Part shown: piece by piece, positions 32,869-64,000 of the stretch
Numbering within the stretch: position 1 is the first letter of the stretch
Layout: each line of letters opens with the position of its first letter
From: Muraenolepis orangiensis
Taxonomy: Eukaryota; Chordata; Actinopteri; Gadiformes; Muraenolepididae
Length of the DNA: 64,000 bases
Direction: 5' to 3'
NCBI GenBank assembly: GCA_027704905.1
Contig: CM051002.1
Location: 6,031,074 to 6,095,073, forward strand
Notes under the pieces: generated by a model
Databases searched by the model: none
What the model saw: the letters and a program-made list of their open reading frames with translations, nothing else
What the model was told of the DNA's origin: nothing
Program-made: the position numbers and the translations under genes

Positions 32869-33719
32869 GCGTGCTTGTTTTGCCTCGTCTGTCGAGTTGG
32901 CCCCAGCGGGAGACTCAGATCCTCAGCAGTGTTGCAGACACGGCTGCACAAGCGTTGAACACAGCCCTTTGAGCGGCCCTGATAGTTTGTGACAGCTGGC
33001 TCATCCTCTCCCCCCCCCCCCTGGATCAATCCCACGGTCTTCATTAGAAACGTCAATGTACGGCAAGCGCTCCTGTAGGCCAAGCAGCAACGAGCTGCCA
33101 TCACTGTCTATGGGTGATGAGTACGGAGTCTGGTTTATTGTGAGGGAACGGTGTCTTGTTTTGATTCTGACTGCCTATGAAGACAACCGCTCCGTCACGG
33201 CAGGCCATTCTAAATGAGATTGTAAGTGGCGCCTAAAAATGGAGAAACAACCCACATTGAGATGATTGTTTGATTGTAAAATTACGTGATTTCTAACATT
33301 GCCTCACAGGTAAAATGATCACATTTCCATCTTCACTTTCACGTTTCAATCTTCACTTTATTTGTCGAAGGTCGTGGTCCAAACATTGAGTGAAGTGGTA
33401 GAGCAGACATCCAGTCCGTTGTTCAGTAACACAACATAGAATATTGAAAGTCTGTTAAAGTGTCTACATTTTAATGCTTGTAAGGCCTAATGGATAAGCG
33501 GCGTAAAACTGGTTTACTGGGTCAGAAAATGGAAATGCAGGACTTGTAAACTGGGTTCTGTACAAGCAGTTATTTTGTGAGAAAAATACAACCTTCCCTT
33601 GAAATGATACTGTTCCAAACACAGGCTACATGAAACAACATTATCAATGGCTAATTAATATACAATATAAAAATATACAAAGCTAATCACTTGACCCAAT
33701 GAGGAAGGAGTTTACAAAC

Positions 33720-33839
<120 letters not shown>

Positions 33840-33948
33840 CCAACCAAATGTCACACAGGGAATCTGTGTTTATTTCAATGTCTCTCTCCAGTCTCCTCAT
33901 TAATATTGCATTGAAGGATGAAAGGCTGGTTTAGCTTGAGGCGTATGT

Positions 33949-34130
<182 letters not shown>

Positions 34131-35682
34131 AGTGCTGGTTGTTATACTCCACTCCATGTGTCTTTAATAAAACCTGTCACTATGAAAGGCTCATGGTTCT
34201 TTTGAATCATTTAATGATGCAATAATGCATATCTACACCAGTGCATGTCTCTTCTTTATCCACAAATATCTCCGTGGTCATGCAGTGATAGACCACTATC
34301 CAGTAGTTCACAGTCTCAACTGGACTTAAGCATTAAACATTCAGATGAAACATGTCTTTTTTTATTTTGTTGAAGAGGAACAGGTGACTTCATTACGAAT
34401 GTGTCTTGGTCTATTGAATTGCCACTGATGTTGGAATGGGAAACAATTGCTCAACCTTTTATTAACTAATGAAAAGTTCATTTTTTTGTCTTTTACTTTT
34501 ATGTGATTTACAGCAGCTTACTGCTGGATCCCAATGTGGATTTTCTATTTAAAAGAACCGTAGGTCCTTTTTATGTTAATTCCCATATGCATGTGTTGGG
34601 GATGTATCGTGTGGGAGTCGGGGAAAACCTTTGAAGTATCTCCTTCACGTCATCCCTCGCCCTGACTACTTTTTGAAGACCAAGGCACTGGCTTTCAACT
34701 TCAAACTTCAAACTTCAAACGTAACTCCAGACTTAGGTTGCTTGCTGTGTCCAAAACTTGCTCCGTCCACGCCGGTCACACCACTGCTTAAAGGCTCAAA
34801 GAATGAAATGCAGTAGAAGTAGTAGAAGTAGTAGTAGTTGTAGTAGTAGCCACCAGTAGAGACAGAGGTCTGCTCCATCACAACAACGGTCGCTTGGAGC
34901 ATACCAAGAGAGCTAACCGATGCCTTCCATCAACCCAATTCATTCCCATTTCTGTATTTGGGATATTTTTTTGATTGATGGTTGGTTATCAGCTGATATT
35001 TATGCATATAGGGCCTGGAGTCTCAGGGGAAATTAAGTAATAGACCCTTTTGGGACAAGCACAGGTGTCACTCAGGTACTGCTTTGCACCAGGGCACGTG
35101 GTCCATGGTCAATGTGTGTTAAATTCACTAGTTTAGTCTGCGACTTGCACTCTAGACCAAGAAGTAGCAGACCGATAAGTAAGTGTTATGAGCGATTCCT
35201 GTGTTTGTCCTGCGATGACGATTCAGTGAAAAGGCCATTCCCCTTACAGTGTTGTTATTGTGTGTGCTGTTTTGTTCTGCTGATTGGGGCTATATTGGCC
35301 CTAAGGTACAGCATTTCCTTAATGGCTGTCACTACTAATTGCAATGCTTGCCGCTGAGTACAAACACATAACTGGCCAACATGTCAACATTGACCCCAAC
35401 CAGATGCTCTTAATGCAAGGCAGACTAAAAGGATCCACAGGGCCTCTTCATCCCGCCCACTGTGTTATGGTGGTAAAATAGGTACATGGAGATGCGTTAT
35501 TGTGGTGTTATTAAGTTAATTAGGTAGTTATGGGATAGGAACAAACAAATGGGATACACTATTGCTTCCCCTATTGTTGCTCTCGTATGTAAATTACCAA
35601 TTAAAATGCATTTGTGTGCATAAAAAAGTGTTCTCAGTATCAGTTGGCAGCTAATCGTCATCACCGCCTCTGTTGGATCCGC

Positions 35683-36170
35683 GATAATGACCAATAGAAG
35701 GCAAAGTTGGTCTCGATAATGACCAATAGAAGGCAAAGTTAGTCTCGATAATGACCAATAGAAGGCAAAGTTGGTCTCGATAATGACCAATAGAAGGCAA
35801 ACTTAGTCTCGATAATGACCAATAGAAGGCAAAGTTAATCTCGATAATGACCAATAGAAGGCAAAGTTGGTCTCGATAATGACCAATAGAAGGCAAACTT
35901 AGTCTCGATAATGACCAATAGAAGGCAAAGTTAGTCTTGATAATGACTAACGGAATGCAGAGTTAGTCTCCATAATGACCATTGGAACACACAGTTAGAC
36001 TCGATAATGACCAATGGAACACAGTTAGTTTTAAAAATGACTAATGGAACACACCGTTAGTCTCGATAATGACCAATGGAACACACTGTTACTCTCGATA
36101 ATGACCCATGAAACACACTGTTACTCTCGATAATGACCAATGGAACACACAGTTAGTCTGAATCAAGACC
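35683..36170. repeat. 32-bp minisatellite with a divergence gradient
   Basis: About 15 units of GATAATGACCAATAGAAGGC plus AAAGTTGGTCTC. The left units are nearly identical; the right units drift to AATGGAACACACAGTTAGTC. Each unit holds GACCAAT, a CCAAT-type core. Confidence 0.92.
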
Positions 36171-36668
36171 AAAGGAACAGAGTACTGCTCAATAGGCTCA
36201 ATCAATGAACTATCATCACACAGTTGTCTTTCTCTCTTCCTCTATTTCTATTTCTGTTTCTGTGGCCGCCTTTCAATGTGAATCTCTCTTTACTCTGAAC
36301 TTAGTCTTCTGGTGTTTTGTTGTTGTTTGCCTATCTCTAAAAGTAGTTTAGGGGTGTATAGCTTGTGTATGATTAGTGTAAGTTTATGCCTCTCTGCTTG
36401 TCCTTGGATGCCCCTTCATGTGCAGAATGAGAGGATATGGCCTAACCAACACAATTTGTTCTCAATCGCGTAATTCAAACCGACAAAGTACCCGACCAAA
36501 TATCGATTGTCGCGTCAAATCCACACTATGGATCTATTGTGATAATGAACTCTTCCATATTGCAACCATGCCGCCACGCTCAAATTCCTCATCTTTTGGC
36601 ACAGTCAGACATGATGGCTCAGTTGCAGTACGATGACTATGTCTTCGTCACCATATGGGCTTCTCTGC

Positions 36669-37048
<380 letters not shown>

Positions 37049-38216
37049 ATCACCGCCTGCGCCCTGCCCCCAGTGCCATCTGACCTGTAAACATGCAATG
37101 TACTTTATATACTAGAGGGGAAATTAGGTTACCTTGCATGGATTTGCACGCCATCACATTCACAGAAGAATCCATTTGGCCAGTGTTCAAGTTATCTGCT
37201 AGTGGCCGAACCACAGTGGTTGGGACCACTAAGTGTCCGTTGAGGAACTACTGGCTTGTGGTTTACATGTGATGATGACAGCGAGAGGCAAACTGTTTGA
37301 AAACAACAATGGTGGCCCCTAAAGAGGGTGAGCATAGTGTATAGAATCAGTTTTATCCGAACGGGAGAGTATTTCTTTATTGACAGAAGAGCAAAGAACG
37401 GCCTTGCAGACCTTTTCCCGATGGAAAATATGTTTTTCGCTCTACTACGTACGTACGTACGTAGTTGATTACTCGTCCGTTGATCTGATTGGTTGACGTT
37501 AGCCCGCCATAGACGGTGATAGACAGATGGCTCATCCAATCAACTGCCAAGTTTTTTTTTGGAAAGTGCCAGCCCATTTCCAAACATTTTTAAAGGATGA
37601 GTTCCCAGATGGTTCTGTGTAGCGAACCATCTGGCGCGTCAATGCCGAAAACAGTACCCACTAACACAAATCAAGATTGTAAGAAGACAAGCCTCATTCG
37701 ACTAGGAACTGAACTCAATCGTGGTCTACCTTCTAAAGGAAGATGAGATGGTGAGCTGGATAGGAAATGACCTCAAAGTGTTATCATGTGCTGCTGTGGT
37801 TTCCTGTTTTCTATACGCTCTCGTCCACTGGTTCTTTTGTTATTCGGTTTGTTCCTCTGTCATTTCAGTTTGAAGTCATTAGGGAAAGGTCTAGAATAAC
37901 AACTGAATGTCGTGTGGAACACGATGAGGGATTACTGAACACTCACATGAAGCTGCAACACTACTACAGTACATATATCTATATATATCTATCTACACAC
38001 ACCACCGTTTCACCCTGGGTCCCACGTGACAGGAGACATTGTCCCTTCAACCGTTTTAAAAGTGGCACCTGGGAGATTTGTTTAAAGTTTGAAGTCTTGC
38101 CATCAAAAAAGGGTTTTAAAAAAACATTTGCAAAGCTCCTTGTAAGGCAAACAACACAATTTCTTCCCATTTTTCATGTATCCTAAAATCTAAATCTAAA
38201 TCTGGAGGATTGAATC

Positions 38217-38463
38217 CTATTTATTGGTCACATACATGTACACACACACAGTGACATTTGTTAATCTGCATTTAACCCATCCTAGTATTAGGAGCAGTGG
38301 GCAGCTATTGTATATCCAGCTGCCCGGGGAGCAGTGCAGTGTAGGGGTCTGGGGCCTTGCTCAAGGGCACCTCGGCAGCGCCCAGGTGTTTCGGGGACTT
38401 GGACCAGGCGACCTTCCAGTTCCCAAGCCAGGTCCCAGCAGACTGAGCTACTGCCACCCTCCT
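38217..38463 (-). mobile_element. tRNA-derived SINE
   Basis: Read in reverse, the head has box A-like TAGCTCAGTCTGCTGGG and box B-like GGTCCAAGTCCC, followed by a body with CAAGGCCCCAGACCC and GGTTAAATGCAGATTAAC. This body is shared in part with the SINE-like element at 42170-42340. Such elements are common in teleost genomes; the family name is not assigned. Confidence 0.65.
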
Positions 38464-39117
38464 GGCTATATTTGTTTTATTTGCTTTGTGCTCATATGTT
38501 ATGTGTTTTTCGTGCCTTTATGGACAGGATGGACCATAAAGATGGTTAAAAAGGAAGGGAGTGACAAATAGAAACACAGGTGGTAATCTAACTTGACTCG
38601 CTGCCAGGCATATGGCCCACATGGTTAGCACACTAGTGGGTTGAGCCACCGAGCCACTCCCATCTTTGGTGGCGTTTTCAAATTCATCCACATCACCCCC
38701 CCATTGTGCCTTGCAGTTAACCGCCTGGCTGTGTGTAGCCAGTGGCCCGTCCATATGCTGGTACCAAGGGTTTTACAGTAATTCTCTAATACTCTGCAGG
38801 ATTCCTTCCTGTGCTTTAATAAAGCACAGTGGGATTAGCGACATTCAGCGGGTCAGCTCTGCCGTGCCCACCGGTCCTCCTCCTCCTCTTGTTCTCCATT
38901 GGCAGCCCTCAGCTCCACCCAAACCTTCTGCATACATACATACTGTATATACACTGACTTACTGTATCTCATTGTGTCTACTCCACATCCTCATCCTGTC
39001 TGGCTTCTTCAAAGCTATCATCCACGGAAGAATCATTTCATCATAGAGAGTGTTCATTTCCTTTAGATCGTACGTTGTCTTAAACTTTCCCCAAAAAGCT
39101 GCCTGCCCCTCTGTCTT

Positions 39118-39120
39118 GCC

Positions 39121-39213
<93 letters not shown>

Positions 39214-39430
39214 CCCCGTGTGTCTGCCCGTGTGTCTGGTCTGTCTGCCCATGTGTCTGTCAGATTGCCTCCCAGTCTGCCCGCTTTCTGTCTGTCTGTC
39301 TGTCTGTGCCTTCCTCCCTGTCTGTCTGTCTGTCTGTCTGCCTTCCTGTCTGTCTGTCTGTCTGCCTGTCTGTCTGTCTGTCCGTCTGTCTCCCTGTGCC
39401 TTCCTGTCTGTCTGCCTGTGCCTTTCTCTC

Positions 39431-39465
<35 letters not shown>

Positions 39466-39540
39466 CCCTTCCTTCCTGTCTGTATGTCTGCCCGTCTGCC
39501 TGTCTGTCTGTCTGTCTGTCTGCCTGCCTGCCCGCCTCTC
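39118..39540. repeat. (CTGT)n microsatellite array
   Basis: A pure CTGT block of about 95 bp is followed by degenerate CTGT/CCTGT/CTAT blocks to 39540. The long Cys/Leu/Ser/Val ORFs here are repeat artefacts. Confidence 0.93.
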
Positions 39541-41107
39541 CGCCCGTGTCTGACCAACCAGTATGTGTTCTGCCCGGTGTCTAGTCTCTCTCTTTGACTC
39601 TCAGCCACTACACCCCTCCCGCCCTTACCCAGCTACCACTGAGGCGCTGTTGCTATGCACCTTGGGATGTCTCTGTGTGTCTGTGTGTACTTATGCAAGA
39701 TGAGCCCCTGTTGCCATGTGTCTGGCAGAACAAGTTGTATGCTCTCTTATGTACGGAGCCGGTGGCCAAGGAGAACAGGGTATCGGCATATGGTGCTGTC
39801 AACTCACCAGGTCTATTATGACTCGATTTTTAAATCCTTACTTCTTTTTCAGGAAACATGTTTCTCCATTTTGGTGAGGAAACATGCAAGTGCGAGAGAA
39901 TGAACATTTGTGTCTTTATTTCCTTATGATTGGAAGTGTGGAAATGTCGCACCTTCTGAAAGGTAATACCTTGTAGGTGTAATACCTTGTAGGTGTCCTT
40001 GTGCAAATATGCAAACACCCGTTCTTTGTCATTAATGTTATCAATGTCTAGCCTTTGTTAGACCATCCAGATAGACATACAATTTGAATGGAAATCAGTC
40101 TGGAGGACTTGACTGGGCAGCCATTGATTTTCCACATATGGGTGTGTCCTTACGTTCTTCTAAAACCTCCAGCCAATCAGATTCAATAATTAAGTGTCTC
40201 CCCCCCCCTGTTGCCGATTCCGGTGGAACTCCCCTTAGCTCTGATTGGCCCTATCATTATTTTGTATTCTTGGGAGAGGCTTGAGACCAGACCAATCAGC
40301 AGAGATAACCAGAATGGGTTTAATTATCACGCTCTCAGCAGGTTAATAACATGTACTCCAAGTTGAATAAAAACAGAAGAAGAAATAAGGTTTTATTCTT
40401 ATTTTTTGTATTTTAAAGGGCAACTTGTTTGTTGACACAAATATTGATATTTTAGTATTTTTGGGGAGGGATAATTGCTTTTGGGAAGAAAAAAGGAAGA
40501 AAGGAACTAAAGATAATAATGGAGTCCAAAGCTATTTGTAGAGGCTGGCCTAATTTGGCGACCCAGAAAACACATTGAGTGACTTAGTTTGACCATAATG
40601 ATGTCATGACAACAGGGCCTTAGTGGCAACTCTGCTCCTGTCGGAGGTTAATTAGGCTGCACGTGTTCAGCATAGCCCTGGTTGAGGTTTTTGCTAAGCG
40701 AGTTTGTGTTTAAGGTGTTGTTGTGTCTATCCATCTGCTAACTCCACCGGGCATGGGACCTTTATTTCCAATCCACCTGAACTTGACTTCTGCATGTCAT
40801 TGATTTGGACGTGTTTTGCATTTAGTAGAGTGGGATAAAGTTTGAGAAAGAAAGTCGATTTTTGTAAGTACATTTTTGTTAATAACATTGTGTTCAGTCT
40901 TCTCAACCAGTGCCCCAGTGTTGGGTGTCTCTCTTGGTGACGTATGGCCTTTAATATTTTAGATTATCTGGGAGTATGCATTAATATAGTCTCAGGATGT
41001 GTTCTTTCACTTTCCTATCGCTGTCATCTGACTGTTGTTTTGAAGATGCTTGTCTCCAGTAAAAAATTTTTTGGTATTTTTAAGTGACTCTCCCTCTCTG
41101 TCTCCCT

Positions 41108-41216
<109 letters not shown>

Positions 41217-41247
41217 CTCCCCCTGCTCTCTCTCTCTCTGTCAGAAC

Positions 41248-41394
41248 ATGGCGTTTGCCCCGGCTCAATTTACAGGTGCCCCGTTTCCGCCGCGCGAAAG
41301 GGAATACAGCCACTATCATCATCCTCAGCATCATCATCTTCATCATCATCAACATCATCAGCACCAAGCATCCGTCCTGCTGAAGCTCGCGTAG
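41248..41394 (+). CDS. Upstream ORF before arhgap9 (48 codons, His-rich)
   Basis: Right after a credible acceptor at 41244 comes AACATGG, an ATG in good context. The ORF encodes MAFAPAQFTGAPFPPRERE and then a His/Gln tract from CATCAT repeats, ending in TAG 24 bp before the main ATG at 41419. It is in the same frame as the main ORF, so only that stop codon separates them. It is probably a uORF in the leader exon; an alternative is a diverged former N-terminus. Confidence 0.45.
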   Translation: MAFAPAQFTGAPFPPREREYSHYHHPQHHHLHHHQHHQHQASVLLKLA

Positions 41395-41418
41395 AGCCGA
41401 CTAAGAGAAAACACCGCC

Positions 41419-62432
<21,014 letters not shown>

Positions 62433-62520
62433 GTACGCCAACCCAGCTGAAGCTAAAGCTAAAGCTCAAGCTCAGAACTACTACATCCACTCCCCTACCC
62501 CCCCCCCCCCCCCCTATTAC

Positions 62521-62522
<2 letters not shown>

Positions 62523-62579
<57 letters not shown>
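62523..62579. repeat. (CA)n microsatellite
   Basis: About 57 bp of CA preceded by poly-C. A (GA)n tract of about 80 bp follows at 62632-62711. Confidence 0.93.
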
Positions 62580-62582
<3 letters not shown>

Positions 62583-62626
62583 TTTGCATGCAAGGCTCCC
62601 AGCTACCACAACAAACATGTTAAAAG

Positions 62627-62714
<88 letters not shown>

Positions 62715-63210
62715 CTATTTTAGTTAGTTTAGTTTAGAGCAGCAATCCCCTGACAGCTCTGCAGCATCATGCTGACAGCCACGTGACATGGGCTCAATCA
62801 GCTTTCCATATTGAAGTAAATGATGGCACAATATCAACTATATATACAGTATATATATATATAAATAAATAAATATATATATATAAATAAATATGAGAGG
62901 AGGACAGGTGCCAGCCAAGCAAGCTCACATGATGAGAATTGAAGAAAATAAAGATGTTTTAGAAACTTTTAAGAAGAAGAATGTGAGAGGGAGTCAATAT
63001 TTCACGCACTGTGTATTTCTCTGACAGACGAGACATCTTAAACCATAAAGAGCAGCCATAAAAGCGTGAGCCGCGCGCGCACAGGTTGTTACGACGCGAC
63101 CACGGGCTGCGTTGTGTTGTGGGGGAAACGATCCAGCGGCCTCCAGTGACTTTGAGTGTAGAATACGATGTTTAATACTTAATGAGACACAGAGGCGCTG
63201 CTTTTCAGCA

Positions 63211-63213
<3 letters not shown>

Positions 63214-63288
<75 letters not shown>
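63214..63288. repeat. (CA)n microsatellite
   Basis: About 75 bp of CA in the last visible arhgap9 intron. Confidence 0.95.
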
Positions 63289-63291
<3 letters not shown>

Positions 63292-63476
63292 TCACAAGGT
63301 GTAGTATCTCTCCCACGTCTGGCGGCGTTTGTCCCAACAAACGTCGCAGACTTGATTGACTAACTTTATGTAAAGGTAGCATAGTAGAGTTACGGTGTGG
63401 GACTTGTGTGTCTCTTGGCCTTGTTGCGCTCGTATGTGTTTTCACAATGCAATGCATGCTTTAATTATGTGTTGTT

Positions 63477-63960
63477 CAAGATTCAAGATGATTTGTATGG
63501 CCATTTGCAACAAGTACAATGGAATGCTTAATCCCCGTTCCCTTCCCCGCAGTATGAATTTTCTACAAGAATACTATACTAAACTAAACAATACTATACT
63601 AAACTAAACAATACTATACTAAACTAAACAATACTATACTATACTAAACAATACTATACTAAACTAAACAATACTATACTATACTAAACTAAACAATACT
63701 ATACTATACTAAACAATACTATACTAAACTAAACAATACTATACTATACTAAACAATACTATACTATAAACAATACTATGAATGCACTTTTGACTTCTGG
63801 TGACGAGTTGTTTGTGCTCTTGCCTACCTTTGTTGAAACACAAAGTCGCTTTGGACAAAAGCATCTGCTAAATGACTGTAATGTAATGTAACACTATAAC
63901 ATAACATAACTAGAACAATACTGTACACAATAAGACAGAGCAATAAAGTGACTGATAGAT
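63477..63960 (+). repeat. Dispersed repeat family A, copy 5, with long TACTATAC array
   Basis: CAAGATTCAAGATGATTTG, GCAACAAGTACAATGGAATG, CCTTCCCCGCAGTATGAATT, then about 215 bp of AATACTATACTAAACTAAAC variants (63562-63775). It resumes near 63905 with ACAATACTGTACACAATAAG and CAATAAAGTGACTGATAG. The block 63838-63897 carries the reverse of the fish tail AAAGCGACTTTGTG, so another element seems inserted. Confidence 0.7.
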
Positions 63961-64000
63961 GATAGGCGTGATGCACCTGTTGCATCAAAGCTATGTTTAT

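Noticed and set aside
38600..38665. Second SINE head (GGGAGTGGCTCGGTGGCTC on the reverse strand)
   Set aside because: A box A-like block is present but no box B or shared body was found, so the evidence is too weak for a feature.
39050..39597. Cys/Leu/Ser/Val ORFs of up to 167 codons
   Set aside because: These are (CTGT)n tetranucleotide translations open in several frames; no protein family is recognisable.

Overview
The window looks like teleost fish nuclear DNA. It holds three intron-split vertebrate genes, fish-type non-LTR retrotransposons (an L2-like LINE and a 5'-truncated RTE/Rex-like LINE), tRNA-derived SINEs, and an exceptional load of simple repeats: (CA)n, (GA)n, (TA)n, poly-G/C and several minisatellites. 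Such density is reminiscent of gadiform (cod-like) genomes, but that placement is inference only.

Layout: (1) 1-3160 is repeat-rich upstream DNA. (2) 3161-8450 is ddit3 (CHOP) on the + strand: an amino-acid response element, a TATA promoter, two 5' UTR exons carrying a spliced upstream ORF, two coding exons and a 3' UTR with several AATAAA signals. (3) 9011-29966 is mars1 (cytosolic methionyl-tRNA synthetase) on the - strand. I assembled 21 coding exons; their splice phases agree throughout and give 917 residues. Its promoter lies at about 30050-30200. (4) 30200-41240 is an intergenic, repeat-rich stretch with no gene that I can support. (5) From 41245 to the window edge is arhgap9 on the + strand: 15 coding exons (700 residues) encoding SH3, WW and PH domains and the start of RhoGAP. 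The rest of RhoGAP lies beyond 64000. A tRNA-Thr(TGT) gene and an antisense L2-like LINE sit in arhgap9 intron 5.

The order and relative orientation (ddit3 tail-to-tail with mars1, mars1 head-to-head with arhgap9) match the human 12q13 block ARHGAP9-MARS1-DDIT3. ddit3 and mars1 both belong to the integrated stress response. ddit3 carries the CHOP AARE core ATTGCATCA, and the mars1 promoter carries TGATGCAAG plus a CRE, so both may answer to ATF4. ddit3 also has translational control through its upstream ORF.

The most unusual signals are: a 24-bp VNTR (about 47 copies) that starts about 20-40 bp after an arhgap9 splice donor and stays open in frame with that exon for 402 codons; a ddit3 protein swollen to 383 residues by His/Asp/Ser/Thr/Asn tracts; a higher-order 55-bp minisatellite; a 47-bp minisatellite that copies a mars1 splice donor; and several foldback hairpins in mars1 introns. 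I found no wholly new gene system.
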